DNA of 64,000 nt from Polyangiaceae bacterium (GTDB taxonomy: Bacteria > Myxococcota_A > Polyangia > Polyangiales > Polyangiaceae). The notes under the pieces were generated by a model that saw nothing but the letters and a program-made list of their open reading frames with translations, made no database searches and was not told where the DNA came from. Made by a program: the position numbers and the translations under genes. Positions 16,932 through 25,989 of this stretch are shown piece by piece. Numbering within the stretch: the stretch's first letter is position 1; the number at the start of each line of letters is the position of its first letter. The DNA is taken from the NCBI GenBank assembly GCA_029261965.1, contig JAJDAH010000112.1, positions 1-64,000 of the forward strand, in the 5' to 3' direction.

Positions 16932-18563
16932 ATGCGCGTTCAGCTCATTCATCCACCAGCTCACGTCAATCCCAAGGCGCTGACGGCGCTCCGGCCATCG
17001 CCCCCTCTCGGCTTGGCCTACATCGCGGCCGCGCTTCGCGAGGCGGGTCACGACGTTTCGATGCTGGATTGCTTGGGGGACGCTCCAACTCAGCTCACCC
17101 CTGAAGGCCCGGTCTCCCGCATCGGCCTGAGAGACGACGAGATCCTTTCTCGCATCGATCGCGACGCGCCGGTGCTCGGCATCACCAACATGTGGAGCTA
17201 CGCGTGGCCGGCGCTCCGACAGCTGGTTTCGAAGATCAAGAACTGCTTCCCCGAGAAAATCATCGTCGCCGGCGGCGAGCACTTCACCGGGCTGGCGGAA
17301 GTGTCGATGCAGCAAGCGCCGATCGACATCATCGTGCTCGGCGAAGGCGAACGCATCATGAACGAGCTCGTCGGCAAGCTCGAAGCCGGAAACTTCGACG
17401 CTTCGAGCGTCGACGGCATCGTCTGGCGCGACGGCGACAAGATCGTCATGAACAAGCGCCCCAAGGGCTCGAAGGCCGTGGACGAGATCCCGTGGCCCGC
17501 GTGGGATCTGTTCGACCTCGACGTCTACAACGAGCACCGATTCCTCCCCGGGACGTACATGGGCAAGACCGTGCCGGTGCTCGCCACCCGTGGCTGCCCT
17601 TACGACTGCACCTACTGCTCCGCCCCCAACATGTGGGAGCGCCGATGGGCCCCTCGTGCGCCGGTCGAAGTGGCGGACGAGGTCGAGTTCTACGCCAAGG
17701 AGTACGGCGCAACGCACTTCCCGTTTCAGGATCTGACGGCGTCTCTTCAGCGCAAGTGGACCGTCGACTTCGCACGGGAGATCATCAAGCGGAACCTCGA
17801 CATCAAGTGGCAGCTCGCGGTCGGTACCCGCTGCGAGATCATGGACGACGAGGTCTGCCAGCTGCTTTACGAATCCGGTTGCCGCACGCTCTACTTCGCC
17901 CCGGAGTCCGGCTCGGACAGAACTCGCAAGCTCATCAAGAAGAAGATGAAGCGCGAGGCGCTGATGAGCGCCGTCGAGAGCACGGTCAAGGCCGGGATCA
18001 CCCTCGGGATCTTCCTCGTGATCGGCTTCCCCCACGACAGGCGCGAGGACCTCGACGAAACCGTCAAGCTCGTGCGTGAACTCGCCCGCATGGGCGTCAC
18101 CGACATCTGCGTGCCGGTCTTCTATCCAATCCCCGCCAGCGAGCTCTACGACGACCTCATCGCGAGCGGCCGCATCACCCAATGCGATGCGACATTGCTC
18201 GCCCCCATGACCGCACACCTTCCGATCCTGACGGAGGAGCGGAACTACTGCGAGCACGTGTCGGCTCGTGAGCTCAACTTCTACAAGTATTGGATCGTGG
18301 CGAACTTCTACGGCACGTCCTACGCGACTCACCCCGAGCTGATGACACGAATGGCCAAGAACTTCTTCAAGAACGAAGAAGAGTCGAAGATGGAAACTTT
18401 CGTGCTCGAGCTGAAGAAGAAGGTGCTCGGCAGCGGCACCGGCAACGCCCGCCCCGACACGCGCGGTCCCAACTCGCCGACGCCAAAAAAACGAGTTCCG
18501 CGCGCCCCCGAGCGCAAGTCCGAAAAAACCGGGCAGCTCATCCGCTTGCGCCACGCCGGCTGA
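16932..18563 (+). CDS. B12-binding radical SAM protein
   Basis: The product has 543 residues. ATG 16932 is chosen because GAGG lies 8 bp upstream and the N-terminus then matches B12-binding domains directly (VQLIHPPAH, SPPLGLAYIAAALREAG). The [4Fe-4S] motif CPYDCTYC gives Cys222, Cys226 and Cys229, which with SAM generates the 5'-deoxyadenosyl radical. The cobalamin domain (about 1-150) lacks the DxHxxG motif, as is common in this class. Known members methylate unactivated carbons or rearrange lipids, hopanoids and natural products; this substrate is unknown. The tail from about 510 is basic and Pro-rich. The context is membrane and surface genes. Confidence 0.88.
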   Translation: MRVQLIHPPAHVNPKALTALRPSPPLGLAYIAAALREAGHDVSMLDCLGDAPTQLTPEGPVSRIGLRDDEILSRIDRDAPVLGITNMWSYAWPALRQLVSKIKNCFPEKIIVAGGEHFTGLAEVSMQQAPIDIIVLGEGERIMNELVGKLEAGNFDASSVDGIVWRDGDKIVMNKRPKGSKAVDEIPWPAWDLFDLDVYNEHRFLPGTYMGKTVPVLATRGCPYDCTYCSAPNMWERRWAPRAPVEVADEVEFYAKEYGATHFPFQDLTASLQRKWTVDFAREIIKRNLDIKWQLAVGTRCEIMDDEVCQLLYESGCRTLYFAPESGSDRTRKLIKKKMKREALMSAVESTVKAGITLGIFLVIGFPHDRREDLDETVKLVRELARMGVTDICVPVFYPIPASELYDDLIASGRITQCDATLLAPMTAHLPILTEERNYCEHVSARELNFYKYWIVANFYGTSYATHPELMTRMAKNFFKNEEESKMETFVLELKKKVLGSGTGNARPDTRGPNSPTPKKRVPRAPERKSEKTGQLIRLRHAG

Positions 18564-18595
18564 GCTCGCCGAAACGAACCCCGAGAGCCAGCGGC

Positions 18596-20134
18596 TCAGC
18601 GCGGGGCCGCCCGCCGACTGTCGACCGCGCGGTAGAGCGCCCACGGACCAGTGCTGAAAATGCGCCGGAACGGAAGCGCGGCCATGTACCCGTTCGGCGC
18701 TTCCCCGCGGACCACGATGTATTCGTAGTAATAGCCAAACCGCTCGTAGTTGTAGAGCCAAGGCCACCACTCGAACATGACCGGGGTCGGTGGCCGCTTC
18801 GTGTCCCCACGTGGGCGGACGGGCATCGTGAACGCCATGTCGGCGAAGCTGAACGCGATGACCGCGCCTTTCTTCGCCTGAGCATAGGCGGAGAAGTGGG
18901 GGTAGGGCAGCGACATCGACACGTCACCGCCGTGCTCCCACGTCATCGCCAGTAGCGAGCTGCGTTCGGGCACGTGCTCGAGGATGCGGTCGAAAGAACG
19001 CGCCTCCCGGTCGAAGCGCACGAGATGAAACCAGCTGTTCGAAACAGTCACCACCGCGAGCGGCAAGAGCATGAGCTTCAAACGCCTGAGGCTCACTACG
19101 GCGGGAACCAAAAGCGGCAAGAAGCTGAACGCGATGACGCCGTTTCGCAGATCCAACGATTTGACCGAAGCCGTGTGCGTCGGCAGCGCAAAGAACAGCA
19201 GCAGATTGATCGTCACGAATACCGCGACGACCCGTTCGTCGTGGCCGAGCGCCCGAAAGCGCGCGCGGGTCACCGGCAATGCTCGCCAGGCCAGAACGCC
19301 AAAAACCAGGAGGAACACCACGACGAGCCCGCTATCCGTCAAGTCTTGATAACCGCCGGCGATCCAAGCCGGCAGCCACTTCAGCTTGAACCACAACCCC
19401 GGATGCTCGACGCCGCCGTAGGGCTGCGCGTGTTTGCCGAGCAGGACCCAAACCAGCGCGCCCAAGACCAGTGGCGTCAACGGCAACAGCCGCCGAACGA
19501 GCTGCTCGCGACGACCAAGAACAACCGAGAGCGCCGCGTACCCGAGCAACACCGCAGCGCCATAGATGTGGCACAGCGCGATCGCGACCGAAAGCACCGT
19601 CAGCACCGTCGTCGACACCCGTGTCTGCTCGCGCCGCATGAACACCGCTATCGCCACGAACGCCAAGCCAATCGACAGGTTCGAGCTCAAGAACCCCCAG
19701 AAAACTGCTCGGTTGTAGACGAGCGGGAGCGCGAGCAGCGCCAATAGCGGCGGCTTTTTCATCACTCGCAGCGCCAGCAGCACCCCTAGCGGGTAGAGCA
19801 CCAGCGACAAGAACACCAAGCTCCGCATCGCCGCATCGATGCCCACGACCCGACTGAGATACCCCCCGAAAACATACGGCAGAAGATAGAGCGAACGATC
19901 GAGCGCGAGCTCGTAGTGCCGGAAGTAGCCCAGCTTCTCGGCGTCCAAGTTGCCGAACATCGACGCCATCGCGTAGTGCTGCGGCAAATCCGTGAACGGC
20001 AGGTACGCGAGCGCGAGCGCCGGCGCGGCGAGCACCACGACAAACGCCAGGATCGTGTGGCTCCCGCTGAGCCACTGCCGCGCCGGAGCTACCCGTTCGG
20101 GCGCCGCGCTCGACGGGGGACTGCTCGCGGGCAT
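18596..20134 (-). CDS. polytopic membrane protein, GT-C glycosyltransferase-like
   Basis: The product has 512 residues from ATG 20134; an alternative start at 20164 adds 10 residues. There are about 10-12 membrane segments and a first outer loop LPFTDLPQHYA carrying an acidic residue next to His, the position where GT-C enzymes keep catalytic acids. The C-terminal 120 residues are soluble and aromatic (FEWWPWLYNYERFGYYY). The likely role is transfer of a sugar from a lipid carrier on the outer face of the membrane (inference from fold layout); no exact family can be named. It converges on the radical SAM gene with a 32-bp gap. Confidence 0.6.
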   Translation of the reverse strand: MPASSPPSSAAPERVAPARQWLSGSHTILAFVVVLAAPALALAYLPFTDLPQHYAMASMFGNLDAEKLGYFRHYELALDRSLYLLPYVFGGYLSRVVGIDAAMRSLVFLSLVLYPLGVLLALRVMKKPPLLALLALPLVYNRAVFWGFLSSNLSIGLAFVAIAVFMRREQTRVSTTVLTVLSVAIALCHIYGAAVLLGYAALSVVLGRREQLVRRLLPLTPLVLGALVWVLLGKHAQPYGGVEHPGLWFKLKWLPAWIAGGYQDLTDSGLVVVFLLVFGVLAWRALPVTRARFRALGHDERVVAVFVTINLLLFFALPTHTASVKSLDLRNGVIAFSFLPLLVPAVVSLRRLKLMLLPLAVVTVSNSWFHLVRFDREARSFDRILEHVPERSSLLAMTWEHGGDVSMSLPYPHFSAYAQAKKGAVIAFSFADMAFTMPVRPRGDTKRPPTPVMFEWWPWLYNYERFGYYYEYIVVRGEAPNGYMAALPFRRIFSTGPWALYRAVDSRRAAPR

Positions 20135-20196
20135 CGGGCAGAGTCTACCCAATGCGGCGCACACCCGACCGACGCGGTGGCGCGAGACGGCGACGT

Positions 20197-20517
20197 TCAG
20201 TTCAGCTCGTCGGAACCCTTCGCGTTCGGGCGGATGACCACGAGCTCCATGAGCTCGCGATCGTTCGCCTCACGTGCCTCGCTCTGCTCCCGTCGACGGG
20301 CCACTTTCGCCTGGGTCTTCTTCTTGGCGGTCTCGGCCTTCCGCTTCTCTTTCAACTGCTGGTACTGCTCGCGACGCCGTTTTTTCAGCTCTTCCTTCAT
20401 GGCGAGATGGCGAGGATCCTTTGCCCGCTGCTCCTTGGCCCGCTGGTACGCCTGGCGACGCATTTGGCGGGCAAGCTCCTTCCTCGAGATGATGCGGTCG
20501 TCGGCCTCGTCGCTCAT
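20197..20517 (-). CDS. small Lys/Arg-rich coiled-coil protein
   Basis: The product has 106 residues from ATG 20517. Almost the whole chain (about 10-90) is charged and helical, with heptad-like Glu/Lys/Arg/Gln patterns (MKEELKKRRREQYQQLKEK). The last 20 residues (LMELVVIRPNAKG) are hydrophobic and could form a strand or docking peptide. No family is recognised. A nested hairpin lies in the 161-bp region upstream. It is downstream of the GNAT gene on the same strand. Confidence 0.6.
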   Translation of the reverse strand: MSDEADDRIISRKELARQMRRQAYQRAKEQRAKDPRHLAMKEELKKRRREQYQQLKEKRKAETAKKKTQAKVARRREQSEAREANDRELMELVVIRPNAKGSDELN

Positions 20518-20585
20518 CGACTGCACCGATCGATCCGCAGCGGCGGGGCCGGTAGAAAATAATCCGATATGATTTCCAGTAGTTG

Positions 20586-20627
20586 ACCTCCGGTTACCCT
20601 GAAAGAGCGTTCAGTAGTACCGGAGGT
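20586..20627. repeat. nested hairpin / cruciform element
   Basis: An outer 9-bp stem (ACCTCCGGT / ACCGGAGGT) encloses an inner 5-bp stem (CTGAA / TTCAG) with the loop AGAGCG. It lies between the GNAT gene end and the coiled-coil gene start, beside an AT-rich tract (20555-20580). It could be a terminator, a structured leader of the coiled-coil gene, or a palindromic repeat of a dispersed family. Confidence 0.5.
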
Positions 20628-20678
20628 TGGCCGCCGAAGCAACTTTCTACGACGGCCGCCTAAAACCTCGGCAGTGGC

Positions 20679-21212
20679 CTACTCCTCCTGCCCGGTATCC
20701 GAGCCGTCTGGGGTCGTTTTTCCCACCAGCCACCGCCGACGATCGAGCTGGTACACGGCGCATTCGTCCGCGGCAAGCTTGCGATTCTCGACGAATCGAA
20801 AGCCCATTCGCTCGTAGAACCGACGCGCGCGGTGGTTCGAAACCAAAGGGTCGACCAGCACCGATCGCACGGTGGGTTCTTCGAAGCAGCGTTCGAGGGC
20901 GAGCTGCATCATCCGCGTTCCAAACCCCCGACCGAGATCGGACTCTTCCCCTATCCAAATGTCGATCGCTCGTAGATCCGGCGGGCAGTCGCCCCAGTAG
21001 TGGCTGTCCTCGAGCGCCGGATCGATAATCTGGATGAAACCCACGGGACGCCCTTCCACCTCGGCAACGAGCTGCTCGCGCCAATCGGGATCGCGAGCAA
21101 GCTCCTGCTCCCAGCCCCAGTCGTCGTTGGGATCGGACTCGATGACGTGGGGCTGTTCGTCCCAGTGTCGGACCAAGTCGAGGTCGTCGAGCGTGGCAGT
21201 TCGCAGTCGCAT
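20679..21212 (-). CDS. GNAT acetyltransferase, aminoglycoside 6'-N-acetyltransferase-like
   Basis: The product has 177 residues; ATG 21212 is chosen because MRLRTATLDDLDLVRHW is the usual GNAT opening. The order of motifs fits the Acetyltransf_8 / AAC(6') group: WEQELARDPDWREQ, GRPVGFIQIIDP, IDIWIGEESDLGRGFGTRMM (acetyl-CoA loop GRGFGT) and NHRARRFYERMGFRF. It transfers acetyl from acetyl-CoA to an amine; an environmental homologue need not act on antibiotics. The upstream region lacks a clear ribosome binding site. Its neighbours are unrelated membrane genes. Confidence 0.75.
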   Translation of the reverse strand: MRLRTATLDDLDLVRHWDEQPHVIESDPNDDWGWEQELARDPDWREQLVAEVEGRPVGFIQIIDPALEDSHYWGDCPPDLRAIDIWIGEESDLGRGFGTRMMQLALERCFEEPTVRSVLVDPLVSNHRARRFYERMGFRFVENRKLAADECAVYQLDRRRWLVGKTTPDGSDTGQEE

Positions 21213-21342
21213 GGTGGGACGCGGGGCGCGCGCCTCGCCGCTGACGCTTGGGCGCACTTCCTGATGCGCATGTAGCACGCCCCGCGCTGGACATGCCGGC
21301 GACCATCGGCGAAAATGCGCTCGTGCGGACGTTCGGTAGGTC

Positions 21343-23100
21343 TTGAGCGCGCGCGACCGGGCCGCCCGATTGCTCGCGGATCGCCGAGTCCCAGCGGCGG
21401 CCACCCTGCTCGGCGTGCTACTCGCGCTGCCGTCGCTCTGGGGAAACTTTCACCCCGAAGACATCTTCTTCCGGGACGCCGCCGGTCTTGGCCAGATCTT
21501 GTTCGGCACAGTCGGCGATCCACGACATGCCAACATGCTCGCAAAAGACACGGGCGTGTTGCCGTGGATCGCCTCGGAAGATTGGCAGCTCGCCTTCTCG
21601 CGACCGCTGACCACGCTCACGCACCGGCTCGACTACGCATGGTGGCCCGAATCACCCGTGGCGATGCACGCGCACAATCTCGTTTGGTTCGCCGCGCTGC
21701 TCTTCGGGGCGGCCACCCTCTTTCGCCGGTGGCTGAGCTCGCCGGCGGCGGCTGGCTTGGCGGGGCTCCTGTACGCCGTCGACGACGCGCACGGTTTCGG
21801 CGTCGGCTGGATCTCGAACCGAAACGCGCTCGTCGCCACGGCCTTCGGAATCGGCGCGCTCCTCTTGCACGACAGATGGCGCAGCGCTCGCTCGACGTGG
21901 GCTGGCATCGCCGCGCCCTTTTTTCTGTGGCTGGCGCTCGGCGGTGGAGAGATGGGCCTTGGCGCGGTCGCCTACATCGCGGCGTACGCGCTCTTCGTCG
22001 ACACCGGCAAACGTCGTTGGCTGACGCTTTGGCCGACGGCCGTCGCGTTGCTGCTCTGGGCCGTGCCGTACCAATTGGGCGGCTTCGGCGCCCACGGCTC
22101 CGGGATCTACGTGACGCCGAGCAACGACCCCGTCGCGTTCCTCGGGCTGGCCATTGCCCGCTTGCCACTGCTGACGCTCGGAGCGCTCGGGGTCGTACCC
22201 GCGGCAGTCGCGGGTTTGCTCGTCGACCATTGGCCCGCGGTGTTCGTTCCCATCGCGGCGGGGATATTGCTTCTGGTGGCCCTCGGCTCTTACCCGATCG
22301 TCCGCGCCTCCCGTGAAGCCAAGTTCTGGTCGACTGGAGCCATCCTCAGCGCGCTTCCGATTTGCGCCGCGCTACCCGAGGATCGCTTGCTGTTCTTTCC
22401 CGGCCTCGGCGTGATGGCGCTCATCGCCCTCGTCGTGCGCCGAGCCCTCACGAGCCCGCATGACCTCGGCCGTCTTCGGCCGTTTGTCGTGTTCTCGGCG
22501 TTTGCGCTCCTCTTCTTGCAGGGCGTGCTCAGCCCGGTGCTTCTTCCCGTTCGCGCGTTCGGCATACGCGGCGCCACGCCTTGGCTCGCCCGCGCCGCCG
22601 AGTCCGCGCTGGCCGGGCACCAATCGTCCGAGCAACATCTCATCGTCGTCAGCGCGCCGGATCTGGCAGTGGGCTCGCTGATGCTCGGTGTGTACTCGAG
22701 CGTCGAAGGGCCCATCCCCCAGCACACCAGAGTCCTGCACGGTGGCCAAAATGGGCTCGTCGTCACCCGAGTCGACGCAAACGCACTGGTGCTCCGACCC
22801 GAAGGGGGGTTCATGGCCACGCCGCCCAACAAGTTCTTCCGCCTAGACGGCATGCGGGTCGGCGACGAGCTTCAGCTCACCGCCTTCCGATCGAAAGTCT
22901 TGGCCGTCGACGACGACGGGATGCCCACCGAGGTGGAGTTTCGATTTGGCTGGCCGTTGGAAGACGGGCACCTGCGTTGGGTCGGGTGGGACGGGAAACG
23001 ATTCGTGCCGTTCACGCCGCCCGCCGTCGGAGAATCCGCGCGCCTGCCGCCGAGCATGACGGACTGGAGCCTCGAAGAGCTCATGGCTCAGCTTCACTGA
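21343..23100 (+). CDS. polytopic membrane protein with C-terminal soluble domain, paralogue A
   Basis: The product has 585 residues from a TTG at 21343; no good ATG is available and the start is uncertain. The layout is an outer loop with acids (FHPEDIFFRDAAG), a Trp/Arg-rich loop (FSRPLTTLTHRLDYAWW), the motif WISNRNALVATAFG, about ten membrane segments, and from about residue 430 a soluble part beginning LIVVSAPD and ending with a beta-rich domain (LVLRPEGGF, RPLEDGHLRW-like). Two paralogues follow at 23094 and 25990. The fold resembles GT-C glycosyltransferases; activity is inferred only. Its 3' end overlaps the convergent paralogue B by 7 bp. Confidence 0.65.
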   Translation: MSARDRAARLLADRRVPAAATLLGVLLALPSLWGNFHPEDIFFRDAAGLGQILFGTVGDPRHANMLAKDTGVLPWIASEDWQLAFSRPLTTLTHRLDYAWWPESPVAMHAHNLVWFAALLFGAATLFRRWLSSPAAAGLAGLLYAVDDAHGFGVGWISNRNALVATAFGIGALLLHDRWRSARSTWAGIAAPFFLWLALGGGEMGLGAVAYIAAYALFVDTGKRRWLTLWPTAVALLLWAVPYQLGGFGAHGSGIYVTPSNDPVAFLGLAIARLPLLTLGALGVVPAAVAGLLVDHWPAVFVPIAAGILLLVALGSYPIVRASREAKFWSTGAILSALPICAALPEDRLLFFPGLGVMALIALVVRRALTSPHDLGRLRPFVVFSAFALLFLQGVLSPVLLPVRAFGIRGATPWLARAAESALAGHQSSEQHLIVVSAPDLAVGSLMLGVYSSVEGPIPQHTRVLHGGQNGLVVTRVDANALVLRPEGGFMATPPNKFFRLDGMRVGDELQLTAFRSKVLAVDDDGMPTEVEFRFGWPLEDGHLRWVGWDGKRFVPFTPPAVGESARLPPSMTDWSLEELMAQLH

Positions 23101-24860
23101 GCTTCGGAGGACACTTCGACGATCTCGCCGAGCGCCGGGGGCACGAAGTCGACGAACTGCCCGTCCTGCCACTTTTTCCAAACGAACCCGGGATCTTCGA
23201 GCGGACGATCGAGCTCGAAGGAAACGATGCTCGGGCGGCCCCCGTCGTCGATGGCGACGACCCTGGCTTTGAACGCTCCAAGCTCTGCCGTTTCGCCGAC
23301 CGTAGAAGGAGCGGCGCGGTAGATGGGCCAGTCGCTTCCAAAAAAACTCCGCTCGGCGCGAAGCACGAGGGTCTTTTCGTCGCGGCGCTGCACCCAGACC
23401 CTGCCGCTCGAGGGGCAGAGAATGTTCGAGCTGAGGGGGCGCGACTGTCCTCGCGCCTTCCGCATCAAGAGCCCGGTGCCGAAGATGGCCTGCATCGGGG
23501 CGTTGACGATGAAGACGCGTTGGTCGGCGCGAGCCGTGCTCACTGCTTCTTCCGCTCGGGTGTAGAGTCGATCGAGCGTGGCCGCGTCGTGGTGGCCGTC
23601 GATGAGCGCCCCGCGGGTCAGCGCGTACGCCGACGCCGGCCCGTGAGCGACAAACGCCGCGAGGCCCACCGCCAAGGCGGCGAAGCCGAGTGGCTTCGAG
23701 CGAATCGACCGGCGACCCGACACAGCGTGGACCACGAGCTCCGCGACGAGAATGCTGCCGCCGAGGGCGGTGACCACGAAGAAGCGCACCTGGGGTGCGG
23801 TCGCCGCGATGGGCACTTGCGCAAGCACGAGGCCGAGCGCCCAGAAGCGCAGGTGCGCGTGTCGGCGAAGCAGCGGTAGGAATACGACCGCAAGCAGCAC
23901 GAGAACGGTCACCGCGACCGCCGGCGACCAGAGCGGCTGCCAACTGAGCGTCGGGATCCCCAATAGCTTGGTGTCGACGAGCATCGGCACGCTCCGCGCG
24001 ACGGCGCCGGCAAACAAGCTCGCCTGGCCAATGGGATCGATGTACAGGCCGATGCCCTGCACGCCGTACCCCGCCGCGGCGTAGTAGACGACGTACGCCG
24101 CCGTCACGCCCACCCACGGCAGCGCCCCGACCGCGCGCTCGCGAAGACCGACGCGGTCGACGAAAAACGCGTGGCACCCGAGGTACACGGCGATACAGAG
24201 CGCCGACTCGCTGGTGACGAACGCGAGCCCGAGACTCACTGGACAGAGCCACGCGCCGGGACGCCAGCCATCTCGACGCCAAGCATCCTGCGACGCCAGG
24301 GCGACGGCTCCGAAGGCAGCGGTCATCATGAGGTTGCGCGCCGCTAGCCACTCGACAGATGCGGCATGGCCGTCTTCGAGCGCGAAGAACAGGACGGCGA
24401 GGGCCGCAGCGAGCGGCGAGCTGGTGAGCCGACGGGCCAGCCACGCAAAGGCCCCGATGGCCGCGGCGAGCCAGCCCAGGCTGATGGCATGCATCGCGCC
24501 GATGCCTTTGGGGAACAGCCGAAACTCCTGCACGTGCATCTGTAGCGGCAGCGGCCGAAACACCGCCATCGTGGCATCGAGGTTGGTGTACCAGGGCAGC
24601 CAGCCTTCCTCGCGGGTGCGCACGCGATACAGGAGCTCTTCGGCGGGCCGGCGCAGGTCGACGTGGTAGTCGCCGTAGCGGGCACGATGCATCATGCCCC
24701 AGTCGTCGAAGTACAGTCCGTTGTCGAGCGCGTGCGAGCAAAGCCCGACCGCCAGTAGCGCGCAACCAACGCACCACAGGACGTAGCGCTTCGCCATCCA
24801 CGAGCCGGCAACCGAAGAGTCTTCTTCGTTCGACTCTGCCCGCCGTGGCGCATCGGACAT
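23094..24860 (-). CDS. polytopic membrane protein with C-terminal soluble domain, paralogue B
   Basis: The product has 588 residues from ATG 24860; an upstream in-frame start at 24878 is possible. It shares the family plan with A and C: an acidic first loop (YFDDWGMMH), a loop VFRPLPLQMHVQEF, the motif EWLAARNLMMTAAFG, about ten membrane segments, then FIVNAPMQA and a beta-rich end (LVLRAERSFF, RPLEDPGFVW). The FDD pair is the strongest candidate for catalytic acids of a GT-C-like enzyme. It is tail to tail with A (7-bp overlap) and divergent from the pair at 25020. Confidence 0.65.
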   Translation of the reverse strand: MSDAPRRAESNEEDSSVAGSWMAKRYVLWCVGCALLAVGLCSHALDNGLYFDDWGMMHRARYGDYHVDLRRPAEELLYRVRTREEGWLPWYTNLDATMAVFRPLPLQMHVQEFRLFPKGIGAMHAISLGWLAAAIGAFAWLARRLTSSPLAAALAVLFFALEDGHAASVEWLAARNLMMTAAFGAVALASQDAWRRDGWRPGAWLCPVSLGLAFVTSESALCIAVYLGCHAFFVDRVGLRERAVGALPWVGVTAAYVVYYAAAGYGVQGIGLYIDPIGQASLFAGAVARSVPMLVDTKLLGIPTLSWQPLWSPAVAVTVLVLLAVVFLPLLRRHAHLRFWALGLVLAQVPIAATAPQVRFFVVTALGGSILVAELVVHAVSGRRSIRSKPLGFAALAVGLAAFVAHGPASAYALTRGALIDGHHDAATLDRLYTRAEEAVSTARADQRVFIVNAPMQAIFGTGLLMRKARGQSRPLSSNILCPSSGRVWVQRRDEKTLVLRAERSFFGSDWPIYRAAPSTVGETAELGAFKARVVAIDDGGRPSIVSFELDRPLEDPGFVWKKWQDGQFVDFVPPALGEIVEVSSEAQ

Positions 24861-25019
24861 GGTGGCTCGGTGGTACAAAGTTTGCGGGTCACCGGCTAGT
24901 TTCGACGCGTCTCCGTCGACGGTCGCGGTCGCAGTCGATCGGGCTTTGGCCGGTCCACGGCCTCCAACTCCAGCTCCGAGGCTTACCTCCCAGGCCCGGC
25001 TTGTGGCACGGTGAACACG

Positions 25020-25988
25020 ATGAACGCCGGCGCCATCGAACCGCCGACCGCTGCGATCCCTCGGCGGCTTCTCGCGGCGTTCTACCTCGTCGTACCCCTC
25101 GCCATCGGCGGAGCCCTGCTAGACGGTCTGGTCCTCGGCGGATCGATGCGCGCCGGGCTACCGCTCGTGCCGGACGAGCTGCCGTATTGGACGCTGCTCT
25201 TCAACGTGCCGCACGTGGTCGCGAGCGTCTTGCTCCTGGCAGACCGCGAATATCTCGTTTACTACCGCTGGCACATCGCCGGAGCCCTCGGGGGCGTCGC
25301 CGCGCTGACGCTTCTTCACGCCAGCGCGAGCATGAACGTGACGATGTGGATTGCCGCGGCGATTCTCAGCTACCACCTCGTCGGCCAACAGGTGGGGATC
25401 GCCAAGATGCTCGGCGGCTGCACGAGTTCGCTGATGACCGCTTGGAAGGGAATCGGTGCGGCGCTACTGCTGCTGGCCACCGCGTCGCAGCTCGACGTGA
25501 TGCACCTCCCCGAGGGGTTCGTGCTGGACGAGCACCAGCTTGGCGCGCTCTTGTGTCTCCCGCTGCTCTATCTGGGGCTGCGCGTATGGCAAAAAAGCAA
25601 ACCCGGCCTCGGCAGGCTCTACGTGCTCGGCAACCAGTTGATGTTTCTGGCGTTCGTTCCGCTCGCGCAAACCGGATATTTTTTCATGGCCGCCGTGATG
25701 ATTCGGGTGGTGCACGATCTCACGGCGTTCTCGTTCTACATCGTGCACGATCGGAATCGACATCGGACTGAAGACAAGAACAGCCTCTACCGGGTGTTCT
25801 CGGTGACCCGACTTCCGCACTGGGCGCTGCTGCTCGGTGTTTCGATCGGCCTCGGACACCTCTTGACGCGGATCGAACCGAGCGAGCTGATGCACCCGGT
25901 CGCGATGATCTCGATGTTTCACTACTGCATGGAAGCAATGACTTGGCGGAGAACGGGGCTCCACCGCCGCGCCGTCAGCATCGCCTGA
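25020..25988 (+). CDS. His-rich integral membrane protein, possible metalloenzyme
   Basis: The product has 322 residues; ATG 25020 has GGTGA five bases upstream, and a GTG at 25011 could add three residues. There are about eight membrane segments. His residues recur at the ends of segments: FNVPHVVAS, YYRWHIAG, SYHLVGQQVG, RVVHDLTAFSFYIVHD, MFHYCMEAMTWR. This pattern suggests a haem- or metal-binding membrane enzyme, but no family is recognised. The next gene starts 1 bp after its stop, so it is cotranscribed and probably works with paralogue C. Confidence 0.65.
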   Translation: MNAGAIEPPTAAIPRRLLAAFYLVVPLAIGGALLDGLVLGGSMRAGLPLVPDELPYWTLLFNVPHVVASVLLLADREYLVYYRWHIAGALGGVAALTLLHASASMNVTMWIAAAILSYHLVGQQVGIAKMLGGCTSSLMTAWKGIGAALLLLATASQLDVMHLPEGFVLDEHQLGALLCLPLLYLGLRVWQKSKPGLGRLYVLGNQLMFLAFVPLAQTGYFFMAAVMIRVVHDLTAFSFYIVHDRNRHRTEDKNSLYRVFSVTRLPHWALLLGVSIGLGHLLTRIEPSELMHPVAMISMFHYCMEAMTWRRTGLHRRAVSIA

Positions 25989-25989
25989 C

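Noticed and set aside
16893-18770. 625-codon frame antisense to the radical SAM gene
   Set aside because: The sense frame has the intact CxxxCxxC motif; the antisense product is low in family signal and reads as reverse complement of coding sequence.
22843-24801. Long minus-strand frame (652 codons) in another phase of paralogue B
   Set aside because: Arg/Pro-rich composition typical of a shadow in GC-rich DNA; paralogue B in the other phase has clear membrane segments and paralogues.
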